Origin: JAAYAO01 sp051133435
Lineage (GTDB): Bacteria; Actinomycetota; Actinomycetes; Propionibacteriales; Propionibacteriaceae
Assembly: GCF_051133435.1 (NCBI RefSeq)
Contig: NZ_JBPGNY010000006.1
Span: 124,001 to 188,000 of the forward strand
Direction of reading: 5' to 3'
Length of the DNA: 64,000 bases
The notes beneath the pieces were generated by a model. The model ran no database searches, was not told the origin of the DNA, and saw only the letters and a list, made by a program, of their open reading frames with translations. Both the position numbers and the translations under genes were made by a program. This document shows, piece after piece, positions 44,329-52,760 of this stretch; within the stretch, counting starts at the first letter, position 1, and each line of letters opens with the position of its first letter.

Positions 44329-45209
44329 TGCCGGTTTACGAGATCGTCCAGGCCGTCGAGGCCTGTCAGCAGGCCGAAGGGCTCGGCGGTGGCATCAACG
44401 CCGCCGCATCGGTCGGGTCGGCCGGGCTGGAAGTGATCGGCGCGGTGATGAACCCGGTTGCCGCGGTCGTCAAGGCTCCGCTCGAGTTCCTGTTGGACTG
44501 GATCCTGAGCTGGTGCACCCCCTTGCGCGAGGTGGTCGACGCCCTGCTCGGCGACCCCGCCGCGATCCGCACCAACGGCGATGACTGGATCGCGGTGGGC
44601 GAGATGCTCGAACAGGTCGGCCTGGAACACCAAGGCACCATCGGTGACTTCCCGGGCTGGACCGGTGACGGCGCGGACGCCTACCGCAACGACGTCCACC
44701 CCTACATCAGCCAGGTCTTCAGCAGCGCTGCGGGGACCGCGAAGTCGTTCGGCGACACGTCGATCATGGTCGGTGGGATCATCGGGGCCCTGCGCGAGAT
44801 CATCTGGGGGGCCATCGTCGACCTGCTGGCCGAGGTGATCGCGTCCGCGCTGATCGCCCTAGCCGCGTCGGTGCCGAGCCTGGGCGGCAGTATCGCCACC
44901 TTCACCGGCTGGTGCGCGGCGCGGATGTCGAGCATGTTCATGTGGATGGGCAGCAAGCTGCGCCACTGCGGGGGTGTGCTCGGCAAGATCGGTGACGTCA
45001 TGGTGAAGATGGGCGACGAGTTCGGCAAGGCCGCGAAGGCGATGGGCCAGTTGAGCGGAAAGTTCCGGGCCGGCGCTGCCACCTCGCAGAACTTCCGCAC
45101 CACCTTCAACCAGGTTTCCCAGGCCCGGAGCCACATTCCGGGGTTGCCCGAATCTGTCGGTGCAGGAACCAGTGCAGCAGGCGGCGCCACTCAGACGGAT
45201 CGGGAATGA
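44328..45209 (+). CDS. WXG100-domain protein with membrane segments
   Basis: A 293-residue protein. Residues about 80-150 look like a WXG100 hairpin, with the turn in GWTGDGADAYRNDV (Trp-Thr-Gly). Hydrophobic helices flank it (VIGAVMNPVAAVV; IMVGGIIGALREIIWGAIVDLLAEVIASALIALAAS). The C-terminus is Ala/Gly-rich without a recognisable toxin domain. WXG100 proteins are exported by type VII secretion, but no ESX ATPase or membrane gene is present in the window. ATG 44328 overlaps the preceding stop (TGATG). Confidence 0.65.
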   Translation: MPVYEIVQAVEACQQAEGLGGGINAAASVGSAGLEVIGAVMNPVAAVVKAPLEFLLDWILSWCTPLREVVDALLGDPAAIRTNGDDWIAVGEMLEQVGLEHQGTIGDFPGWTGDGADAYRNDVHPYISQVFSSAAGTAKSFGDTSIMVGGIIGALREIIWGAIVDLLAEVIASALIALAASVPSLGGSIATFTGWCAARMSSMFMWMGSKLRHCGGVLGKIGDVMVKMGDEFGKAAKAMGQLSGKFRAGAATSQNFRTTFNQVSQARSHIPGLPESVGAGTSAAGGATQTDRE

Positions 45210-45748
45210 CCCCGAACCCCAAGCCATCGCGATGGATGGGGCTGGTCGCACTGACCCTGGTCGCGACGATGGGCATCTGCCTGTGGCTGGTGCCCTCGAT
45301 CGCGAACCGAATCGGTTCCGGCTGGGAGGGCGAGCAACTGCGCACCGGAACCGCCACGATCGTTGAGTGCCGCCGCGCCTTCACCGGGCTGTTCCTCGAC
45401 CACGTGTGCACCGCCGACATCAGGTGGGACGCCGGAACCACCGAACCTGAGAACGTCCTGGCGGCGCAGTCGCCGTACTTGGTCTGGTCGCCGACTTCGG
45501 TCGAGGGCGAACATGCCGTCGCCTCGTACCGCAGACCGGCGGTGACCCGACGAACCCAGCCCACCGAGGTGGTCGCCACGCTGGATCACCCGGCCGGGAC
45601 GAGCCGGATGTGGCTGGGCGTCGGCTACGTGCTGGCGATCGTGCTGCCCTTCCTGGCGGCGGGTGCGGTGATGAAGCTCGGGTCGGTGCTCGGGGTCGGC
45701 CCGCAGGTCGGGAAGCGGCGCTCGAATCGGCGAGCGGTGGCGGAGTAG
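45206..45748 (+). CDS. Membrane protein closing the WXG island
   Basis: A 180-residue protein with an N-terminal helix (WMGLVALTLVATMGICLWLV), an extracytoplasmic domain with two Cys (VECRRAFTG, DHVCTADIRW) that could form a disulfide, and a second helix (MWLGVGYVLAIVLPFLAAG) before a basic tail. ATG 45206 overlaps the WXG gene stop. Its domain may face the exported WXG protein; function unknown. Confidence 0.7.
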   Translation: MTPNPKPSRWMGLVALTLVATMGICLWLVPSIANRIGSGWEGEQLRTGTATIVECRRAFTGLFLDHVCTADIRWDAGTTEPENVLAAQSPYLVWSPTSVEGEHAVASYRRPAVTRRTQPTEVVATLDHPAGTSRMWLGVGYVLAIVLPFLAAGAVMKLGSVLGVGPQVGKRRSNRRAVAE

Positions 45749-45786
45749 ACGGTTCGTGCGGGACCGGTTTCGGGTAGTGGCTGCGA

Positions 45787-45816
45787 TTGGCGAAGCCGCA
45801 TGATTCCGGGTACTCT
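45787..45816 (+). promoter_or_regulatory. tRNA-His promoter
   Basis: TTGGCG (45787-45792) and TACTCT (45811-45816), 18-bp spacer, 34 bases before the tRNA. Confidence 0.55.
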
Positions 45817-45849
45817 TCTGTGGTTCATACGGCCTCGGCCGTGCGACAT

Positions 45850-45925
45850 GGTGGGTATAGCTCAGCGGTAGAGCACCTGGTTGTGGTCCAGGGGGTCGCG
45901 GGTTCAAATCCCGTTACTCACCCCA
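45850..45925 (+). tRNA. tRNA-His (anticodon GTG)
   Basis: Acceptor GTGGGTA pairs with TACTCAC, the loop TTGTGGT carries GTG, G-1 (45850) faces discriminator C, and CCA is encoded at 45923-45925. These are the identity elements of tRNA-His. Confidence 0.95.
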
Positions 45926-45927
45926 TG

Positions 45928-45968
45928 TGATGTGGCCCCCGGCATCGGTTGATCCGGGGGCCACATCA
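45928..45968 (+). terminator. Terminator after tRNA-His
   Basis: A perfect 15-bp stem (TGATGTGGCCCCCGG with CCGGGGGCCACATCA), 11-base loop, then TTTCT; three bases past the tRNA. Confidence 0.85.
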
Positions 45969-46077
45969 TTTCTCCCTGGCGAAGCGCGCAACTCAGGACA
46001 ACTCGCTGCCTGCGAGCGGACGTAGCGTGGTTCCTCCCAGCGGCAAACGGCCGTCGGGAGGTCTTCAGGAGTGCGCC

Positions 46078-46563
46078 ATGTCCATCCCGAAAAACACGAT
46101 CTGCCTGTGGTTCAACGGTGACGCCGAGGAAGCAGCAACCTTCTACGCGTCGGTCTTTCCCGACACCAGTGTGGACGCGGTCCACCGGGCTCCGACCGAC
46201 TTCCCCGGTGGCAGCGCCGGCGACGTGCTGACCGTCGATTTCACGGTCTGTGGCATCCCCTGCATGGGCCTCAACGGCGGGCCCGACTTCCCTCAGTCGG
46301 AGGCATTCTCGTTCCAGATCATCACCGAGGACCAGGCCGAGACCGACCGCTACTGGAACGCGATCGTCGACAACGGTGGACAACCGAGCGACTGCGGCTG
46401 GTGCAAGGACAAATGGGGCCTGTCGTGGCAGATCACCCCGCGCGTACTCGCCGAGGGTGCCAATTCGAGTGACCCGGACGTGGCGCAGCGCGTGTTCACC
46501 GCCATGATGACCATGCAGAAGATCGACGTCGCAACGATCGAGAAGGCCGCCGCCGGCGGGTAG
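46078..46563 (+). CDS. PhnB-like VOC-fold protein
   Basis: A 161-residue protein of the PhnB/3-demethylubiquinone methyltransferase-like group of the VOC superfamily: ICLWFNGDAEEAATFYASVFPDTS, then FTVCGIPCMGLNGGPDF, and WCKDKWGLSWQITPRVL near the end. Members are mostly of unknown activity; some are glyoxalase- or resistance-like. ATG 46078 begins MSIPKNTI, the usual start. Confidence 0.85.
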   Translation: MSIPKNTICLWFNGDAEEAATFYASVFPDTSVDAVHRAPTDFPGGSAGDVLTVDFTVCGIPCMGLNGGPDFPQSEAFSFQIITEDQAETDRYWNAIVDNGGQPSDCGWCKDKWGLSWQITPRVLAEGANSSDPDVAQRVFTAMMTMQKIDVATIEKAAAGG

Positions 46564-46632
46564 CCCACGAGGCTGCGGAGACATGGTCCTACGAGGGCGC
46601 TGACGTTCGGCAGATTCTCCCGACCAGAGGTG

Positions 46633-48249
46633 TTAGCTGACCCATGCCTTGGCGAACAGGGGCATCATTTCGGTGTTGGGGACGAGCCCATGCACGTTGT
46701 CACCGAACATGTAGTACCAGGTCGAACCGCCGAGGTTCACCGAAGCGAAGTCCCGGTGGTACTGCTCCTCGATCTTGCGCATCGTGTCGGCCTGCTGGTC
46801 GGCCGGAAGGGCGCGCAGTTCCTCGATCAAGCGGTCCATCTCCGGGCTCGCATAGCCCATCTGATTCTTGAACGACTTCGAGTGCATCTGGGCATACAGT
46901 CGGGAGGCCACGTGTTCGTCCGACATCATCAGTGATGTGCGGGAGATGTCGTAGTCGGTGTCGAACATGACCCGCTGCACCATCTCCGCGGGATTGCGGA
47001 GCGTATCGACCTTCACCGTGAAGCCGGCCGCCTCCAACTGGGCGGTCAGTGTCAGCGCGGCATCGCGTTCTGTGGCGCTGCTGAGCGCAACGAAGGTCAG
47101 CTCGCCGTCGTAGCCGTCCGTCTTGGCTTCGGCCAGCTCCTGCTTGGCGAGTTCCGTGTCGTAGGGCGGTACTTCGGCGTCGTTGGCCCAGGCGGAGTTT
47201 TCGATCCACAGTTCCTTGCCCGGCTGGCCGATACCGTCGAAGATGCGGTCGTACAGCGTCTCCGGTTCGATCGCGTGCGTGATCGCAGCACGTACCTTCG
47301 GGTCGTGACCGGGACGACCCTCACGATGATTCACCAAGAGCAGATCGGAGCGGCTGTACGCCCAGGTGAAACCGGCAGTTTCCGCTTCTCGGTATTTCTT
47401 GACCAGTTGTGGGTCTTGGATCAGTGCTCCTTGCACTTGCTCGCCATCGAAGGTTTCGGTCTTAGTCTGGTCGGGGCCGAGCCAGACGAAGCGGAGCTTG
47501 TCCAAGTAGGGCTTGCCGTCCCAGTAGTCCGGGTTGGCCTGTAGCACCAGTTCTTCGTTCTGGGAATGTGAGGCAAAGATGAATGGTCCGGCCCCGATCG
47601 GCTTGAAGTGGTCCTGGCCGCCCTCGATGGCTGCCGGCGCCACGATGTGGCCGAAGCCCAGAGCCAGGGTGGCGTCAAACGTTCCCCAAGGCTCGGCGAG
47701 GTCCACTCGTACTGTGCGGTCGTCGACCTTGTGGGCGCCCTTCCACAGCGGGCCGATGACCCCCGCGTCGTACCCCTTGTTGTCGAGGTAGTACTTCATC
47801 GAACCGATCACCGCGTCGGCATCGACGGGCGTACCGTCGGAGAACTTCACCCCGTCGCGCATCGTGATGGTCCACTGTGTGTAGTCGTCGTTGGGCTCGA
47901 CGCTCTCGGCCAGTTGCGGGACGAACTTCTTCTGCTCCATGTCGAACCGCATGAGCGGGTCGTAGATCGCCGCCATCACCGTCCCACCGGTCGTACCTGA
48001 GGACAGTGTCTTGGCCGGGTCCAGACTCCGGGGTTGGGCGACCTCGGCGACCGTCAGCGTGCCACCCGACTGTGGCTCCCCCGGCACCGGCTTCTCGATG
48101 ATCGCCGGTTTGAAGACATCCGAAGATCCCGACTGATCGTCCGGCCGGTCGCCGGGTGCGTCTTGCTCCCGGGCGCCACACGCCACCAAAAGCATGCTGA
48201 TCGCAGCCAACGCAGCAACCGATCGCAAACGGGAACGACCATTCAACAT
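46633..48249 (-). CDS. Peptide/nickel-type ABC transporter substrate-binding lipoprotein
   Basis: A 538-residue extracytoplasmic solute-binding protein of family 5. The signal ends in a lipobox (AAISMLLVACG). GGTLTVAEVAQPRSLDPAKTLS, QWTITMRDGVKFSDGTPVDADAV and NPDYWDGKPYLDKLRFVW are family-5 signatures. Permease and ATPase genes are not adjacent, so it relies on a transporter elsewhere or is an orphan. Ligand unknown. Confidence 0.88.
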   Translation of the reverse strand: MLNGRSRLRSVAALAAISMLLVACGAREQDAPGDRPDDQSGSSDVFKPAIIEKPVPGEPQSGGTLTVAEVAQPRSLDPAKTLSSGTTGGTVMAAIYDPLMRFDMEQKKFVPQLAESVEPNDDYTQWTITMRDGVKFSDGTPVDADAVIGSMKYYLDNKGYDAGVIGPLWKGAHKVDDRTVRVDLAEPWGTFDATLALGFGHIVAPAAIEGGQDHFKPIGAGPFIFASHSQNEELVLQANPDYWDGKPYLDKLRFVWLGPDQTKTETFDGEQVQGALIQDPQLVKKYREAETAGFTWAYSRSDLLLVNHREGRPGHDPKVRAAITHAIEPETLYDRIFDGIGQPGKELWIENSAWANDAEVPPYDTELAKQELAEAKTDGYDGELTFVALSSATERDAALTLTAQLEAAGFTVKVDTLRNPAEMVQRVMFDTDYDISRTSLMMSDEHVASRLYAQMHSKSFKNQMGYASPEMDRLIEELRALPADQQADTMRKIEEQYHRDFASVNLGGSTWYYMFGDNVHGLVPNTEMMPLFAKAWVS

Positions 48250-48467
48250 GCCAGACGTCCTTTCGTGTGGGCTTGAGCCGAACCGCCCGGGCAACTCGCA
48301 TGCCGAATGCCTTCTGATCCCTGCTGCCGGAGCACCAACCGGGGGGTGGGTGGTGCCAAGCCGTCCTTCAACGATGTGGACGGAAGCTAATAGAGGTGCC
48401 GCAACTCTCCGCCGACTTTTTGGTCAGCGGAAACACTGCGCCTCCCCCGAACCCGACGACTCTCGAG

Positions 48468-49814
48468 CTACTCCTGCTCGGCGTCCAGCAGTTCTTCCAG
48501 AGCGTCGCTGTGGGTGACCGTGTTGTCGCGGACGAAGGCCTCGTGGCGGGCCTCGATCAGGCCGAGCTCGTAGCGGTAGTTGATCATCACGCCGTAGCCG
48601 CGGGACAGCGCGCTTTCGGACAGGTCGGCCGGCCAGGTGATCCGGTCGGCCGAGGCGCCGTTGCCGAGGTGGAACCGCGCGACCGGGTCGAGCGGTGCCC
48701 CCTTCGGGTTCTTCGCCCGCAGGAAATACCGCGCTGCTGCCCCCAGCACCGCCGGACGCAGCGACTCCTGCAGGTTCTGGTCCTGCAACCACGTCCGCTC
48801 ATCCAACCGATCCACCAACTCGGCGACCGCAGCATCGTGTTCGGCTTCGGATGCCAACCACCGAGCGAAACCGGGTGCCGGCGATAGGGTCACGAAGCGC
48901 TGCAGACCGGGCAGGTCCTGACCAAGTGCCGCAACGACCTGTTTGAGCAGGAAGCTGCCGAAGGAGATCCCGCGCAGCCCGGTGAGAGAGTTGTTGATCG
49001 AGTAGAACACTGCGGTGTCGGCGTCCTCGGGGTCGATCGCTTCACCGGGCTCCAATAGCGGCGCGATCGCACCGGGGATCTCTCGGGTGAGCGCCACCTC
49101 GACGAAGATCAGTGGTTCGTTGCCGGTGGTCGGGTGGAAGAAGGCGTAGCAGCGCCGATCGACCGGGTCGAGGCGGCGGCGCAGTTCGTCCCAGCCGTCC
49201 ATCGGGTGCACCGATTCGTATTCGAGAATCTTCTCCAGAATCGATGCCGAGGTCTCCCAGTCGATCCGGCGCATCTCCAGAAAGCCGCGGTTGAACCAGG
49301 CGGTCAGCAGGTGCACGAAGTCGGCATCCAGCGGCACCAACTCCGGGTCCCGTTTCGCCGCCCGCAACAGGTCGGCGCGCATGTGCACCAGATCCAGGGT
49401 CGCCCCCGAGGTCATATTGAGTCGCCGCAGAAGCTGTTGCCGGCGCGGTTCGGCACTGCGAAACAGCACCGCCAGGTTCGCCGCATCGGGATTCTCCGAC
49501 CAGTCCGCATAGGCCGCCCGGATCGGTGTGGCCTCGGCACCGAAGTGGTCGCGCAGATGCCGGAAGAACGCGGCCTTGCCCTCCTCGTCGAGTTCGGCGT
49601 AGGCATCCACGGCTTCGGCGGCAACCGCCACCAACGAGGCCTCACCCAACTGCCCCATCAACACATCGCAGGCGGCCAACAACCGCTCCAAGGGCGGACG
49701 TGCCAGCGCATGTTCCAGCGCCTCGGGGCTGTCGGGGTCACGCTCGCGGGAGCGTCGCTCCCCGGTCAACGCCCGAATCAGGTCCGTGAGAAACGGGCGG
49801 CTGCGCCTGGCCAT
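48468..49814 (-). CDS. Malonyl-CoA decarboxylase
   Basis: A 448-residue protein of the MCD family, which converts malonyl-CoA to acetyl-CoA. An N-terminal helical domain is followed by the GNAT-like catalytic domain: FHPTTGNEPLIFVEVAL, INNSLTGLRGISFGSFLLKQV, the Ser/Pro motif FVTLSPAPGFARWL and the catalytic His in VARFHLGNGAS. GGAGGA lies before ATG 49814. No malonate uptake or matABC genes are adjacent. Confidence 0.9.
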   Translation of the reverse strand: MARRSRPFLTDLIRALTGERRSRERDPDSPEALEHALARPPLERLLAACDVLMGQLGEASLVAVAAEAVDAYAELDEEGKAAFFRHLRDHFGAEATPIRAAYADWSENPDAANLAVLFRSAEPRRQQLLRRLNMTSGATLDLVHMRADLLRAAKRDPELVPLDADFVHLLTAWFNRGFLEMRRIDWETSASILEKILEYESVHPMDGWDELRRRLDPVDRRCYAFFHPTTGNEPLIFVEVALTREIPGAIAPLLEPGEAIDPEDADTAVFYSINNSLTGLRGISFGSFLLKQVVAALGQDLPGLQRFVTLSPAPGFARWLASEAEHDAAVAELVDRLDERTWLQDQNLQESLRPAVLGAAARYFLRAKNPKGAPLDPVARFHLGNGASADRITWPADLSESALSRGYGVMINYRYELGLIEARHEAFVRDNTVTHSDALEELLDAEQE

Positions 49815-49966
49815 GGATCCTCCTCCACTCGACCGGCACGACCGGCACAAACGCTGGACGTGCGGTCGCTCTCATCCAATCAGGGCCGGCCCCACCACCG
49901 ACGACCGCCCGACAACCGGGACGCGGTGACCCCCGATCAGCACCGAGCGCCCCATCTGCACACTCG

Positions 49967-50049
49967 CCCGCTGCTGCAACCTGCCCGATCTCGAGGAGCA
50001 AAGCCATATGTGGGTTTTGGTAGCCGAAATCAGGCACGTTGCAGCAGGG
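49967..50049. repeat. Dispersed palindrome, family C, copy 2
   Basis: CTGCTGCAACCTGCCCGATC at the left is mirrored imperfectly by CGAAATCAGGCACGTTGCAG at the right. It matches copy 1 at 20802-20880. The centre also contains GGGTTTTGGTA, like a family B arm tip. The 49815-50224 gap otherwise holds only a GC-rich stretch and a TAGCAT -10 candidate at about 50192-50197. Confidence 0.7.
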
Positions 50050-50224
50050 GAAGGCGGGCAGGCGTGGAAGCGGGTGCCCAGCAGCCCGAACACGGACCCA
50101 CCGGGCGGCGCTCCACAGGCTCGGGCAGGCGGCCATGCGGGGCGGGGCCGGGCAGCACCGTCACATCGGGCGGGGCCACAACACCGCTTGATAGCATCGA
50201 CGCCTCAACCGTCCGGAGGTCATC

Positions 50225-50890
50225 ATCGCTTCATCCGAACTCCCCGCCGCAGCTACTTACGACGCGCGCGCCGACGAGTACGACCGCTGGTTCGACGAGA
50301 ATCGCGAGTTGTACGAGGCCGAGATCGCCGCGTTGGAGGAACTGCTGGCCCCGATCCGAGCCGACCTCGGGACGGACGCCCGCGGCCTGGAGGTGGGTGT
50401 CGGTACCGGACGCTTCGCAGCCCCGCTGAAGATCGGCCACGGCGTCGAACCCGCCCCCAAGATGGCCGAGCTGGCACGTCACAGCGGCATCGACGTCACC
50501 GAAGCTCCCGCCGAAGCCCTGCCCTTCGACGACGCCACCTTCGACCACACCGCCTTCATCACCTCGCTGTGTTTCGTCACCGACGCCGCCCGGTCACTGC
50601 ACGAGGCCCGCCGGGTCACCCGCGAAGGCGGCTGGATCCTGGTGGCCTTCCTGAACCGGGCCAGCGCCCTCGGTGAGCAACTCGCCGCCACCCAGCACAG
50701 CGACCCCTTCTACGAGCACGCCACCCTGCGCACCGCCGACGAGATCGAAGCCCTGCTGCAGCAGGCCGGCTATCGGGTGCACGACGCGCGCCAGGTCACC
50801 CTGTCCGACGACGGCCGCCCCGAGGTGCGTCCCGGCACCGACGCCGGGCTGTTCTGCGCCTTCAGCGCCCGGTTGACGAACGGCCACTGA
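50225..50890 (+). CDS. Class I SAM-dependent methyltransferase, probable AUC start
   Basis: A 221-residue Rossmann methyltransferase. Motif I is GLEVGVGTGRFAAPL; HGVEPAPKMAELAR and LPFDDATFDHTAFITSLCFV follow the usual order. The conserved N-terminal segment TYDARADEYDRWFDENREL lies upstream of the first canonical start (TTG 50309). In this frame GGAGGT (50215-50220) is followed at 5 bases by ATC (50225), where a start codon is expected. I therefore place the start at ATC 50225; start loss with reinitiation at TTG is the alternative. The stop overlaps the next ATG (TGATG). Confidence 0.75.
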   Translation: MASSELPAAATYDARADEYDRWFDENRELYEAEIAALEELLAPIRADLGTDARGLEVGVGTGRFAAPLKIGHGVEPAPKMAELARHSGIDVTEAPAEALPFDDATFDHTAFITSLCFVTDAARSLHEARRVTREGGWILVAFLNRASALGEQLAATQHSDPFYEHATLRTADEIEALLQQAGYRVHDARQVTLSDDGRPEVRPGTDAGLFCAFSARLTNGH

Positions 50891-51606
50891 TGTCCGCGCA
50901 CGACTCCGACACCCCCGAACAGGACGACTCGGGCATCTCCTGGTCGTCGCTGCTGCGCACCCTGGGCCTGGTTGCGGTGATCGTGGTGATGGTGTGGCTG
51001 GCCTTCAACGTCCGGCTGCCCCCGTTGAAGGAACTGCGCGCCGACATCGAGTACTTCGGCTGGTGGGGCTGGCTGGTGTTCATCGGCAGCTACGCCCTGG
51101 TGGCCCTGACCCCGATTCCGGTCACCCTGATGGCGCTGGCCGCCGGGGTGTTGTTCGGCACCATCGGCGGCACCGTGCTGTCGCTGATCGGGTCGATGCT
51201 CGGTGGCATCGGGGCGTATTGGATCGCCCGCGCCCTGGGCAAACAGACTGTCCTGCGGTTACTGGGATCGCGGGCCGCAACCCTGGAGAAACGTCTCGAC
51301 TCGGCCGGTTTCGAGGCGGTGTTCACCCTGCGGGTGATGCCCGGAATGCCGTACTGGCCGATCAACTACGGGGCCGGAGCACTCGGGGTGCCGTTCGGTG
51401 AGTTCGCGACCGCCTCGGGCATCGCCTCGCTGCCCGGCCAGGCCTCCCTGGTCTCGATCGGTTCCTTCGCGGCCCAACCCAACCTGTGGAGCGGCTTGGT
51501 GGTGGTGATCTCCTGGGCCGTGGTGCTGGTATTGACCATCTGGTCGTGGCGGGTGTTGAAGGGCTCGTCCCACCGCTCCCTGCCGGGCGCACCCAAGGGC
51601 CACTGA
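50890..51606 (+). CDS. TVP38/TMEM64 (SNARE-associated, DedA-like) membrane protein
   Basis: A 238-residue protein with about five helices. VALTPIPVTLMALAAGVLFG and GSMLGGIGAYWIARALGK are the VTT-domain signatures, and FTLRVMPGMPYWPINYGAGALGVPF the re-entrant half. Family members are lipid scramblase/flippase-like or exporters. Translationally coupled to the methyltransferase. Confidence 0.88.
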   Translation: MSAHDSDTPEQDDSGISWSSLLRTLGLVAVIVVMVWLAFNVRLPPLKELRADIEYFGWWGWLVFIGSYALVALTPIPVTLMALAAGVLFGTIGGTVLSLIGSMLGGIGAYWIARALGKQTVLRLLGSRAATLEKRLDSAGFEAVFTLRVMPGMPYWPINYGAGALGVPFGEFATASGIASLPGQASLVSIGSFAAQPNLWSGLVVVISWAVVLVLTIWSWRVLKGSSHRSLPGAPKGH

Positions 51607-51651
51607 CCGGGGCCGCCCCTCGCGTCCGGAGGCAGGTGACCGGGCGCTCGT

Positions 51652-51657
51652 TATAGT
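51652..51657 (+). promoter_or_regulatory. -10 box of a leaderless gene
   Basis: TATAGT ends six bases before the ATG at 51664, matching leaderless initiation; the -35 is not clear. Confidence 0.5.
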
Positions 51658-51663
51658 GAATTG

Positions 51664-52740
51664 ATGGCTCTGTTCAACACCGACCCACTCACCCGGCCGA
51701 TGAGCCGCGAGGAGTTGGCGACGATCGAGCGCCAACGCAAAGAGGGAAAGTTCGGGCCTCGGAGATCCAACTCCTGCGGCGTGGTCGTCATCATTCTGGG
51801 CGCGGCGGTTATCGGTTTCATCAGTTTCACGTTCGTGAAGGTGTGGGGCGGCATCGCCTCCAGCCCGGGCGGCGGGGCGATGATCAGCCGGATCTCTCCC
51901 TTCATGATCCTCTGGCTGGCCGTCTTCGCATTCATCGTGGCACGGCTCATTCACCGCCTGGTTTCCCGGAATACACCCAAGGCCTGGGCGAAGACGGCCC
52001 GCTTCGCCGAGGAGAACGGGTTGGCCTTCCGCAATCGCTCGGACAATCCCGCCTACCCGGGCCTGATCTTCAATCGGGGCCATACCCGCTACTCGCTCGA
52101 CCACGTGTTCAGCCACACCGGTGCGTTCGCCGATGCCGGACAGTACGTGTACGTCACCGGTTCCGGTGACGATCGAACGCGCCATTACTGGAACTTCGCC
52201 GCCTTCCGGCTGCCCCGCCCGATGCCGCACCTGTTGCTGGACGCGAAGAGCAACAACCTGGGCCGAAGCAACCTCAGCAACCTGCCGGTCAGCTTCCACA
52301 AGGACCAGCGGGTCAGCCTCGGCGCGCCCTTCGATGACCACTATGTTCTCTACGCCCCCGAGGACTACGGCACCGACGCATTCTTCCTCTTCCCACCCAA
52401 CGTGATGCAGGCACTGCTGGACGCCACCGTCGATTACGACATCGAGATCATCGACGACTGGATGTTCCTCTACACCCGCTCGGGCCAGGACCTCACCGAC
52501 CCCGAAACCTGGCGGCTGTTCGAGACCATCGCCGAGTCGGTGGTGGCCGGGCTGTCGCAGGTATCCCAGCGCTACACCGACTACCGCGCCCAGAACCCGA
52601 TGGCCGCCACTCCGGGTCAACCGGCGCGCGCGATCGCCTCCGGTGGTCAGCGGCTGCAGACCTCGAAGCCGGTGATCGCGATGGTGGCAGCCGGCGGCAT
52701 GATCCTGCTGTGGTTCGTGTTCAACAGCCTGTTGTTCTGA
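51664..52740 (+). CDS. Membrane protein with large central soluble domain
   Basis: A 358-residue protein: two N-terminal helices (CGVVVIILGAAVIGFISFTFV; PFMILWLAVFAFIVARLI), a soluble domain of about 230 residues (GLAFRNRSDNPAYPGLIF, HYWNFAAFRLPRPMPHLLLDAKSNN) and a C-terminal helix (PVIAMVAAGGMILLWFVF). The soluble part resembles uncharacterised actinobacterial DUF3137-like domains, with low certainty. Convergent with the biosynthetic operon. Function unknown. Confidence 0.75.
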   Translation: MALFNTDPLTRPMSREELATIERQRKEGKFGPRRSNSCGVVVIILGAAVIGFISFTFVKVWGGIASSPGGGAMISRISPFMILWLAVFAFIVARLIHRLVSRNTPKAWAKTARFAEENGLAFRNRSDNPAYPGLIFNRGHTRYSLDHVFSHTGAFADAGQYVYVTGSGDDRTRHYWNFAAFRLPRPMPHLLLDAKSNNLGRSNLSNLPVSFHKDQRVSLGAPFDDHYVLYAPEDYGTDAFFLFPPNVMQALLDATVDYDIEIIDDWMFLYTRSGQDLTDPETWRLFETIAESVVAGLSQVSQRYTDYRAQNPMAATPGQPARAIASGGQRLQTSKPVIAMVAAGGMILLWFVFNSLLF

Positions 52741-52760
52741 CTCGGAGATACGTTCCCAAC

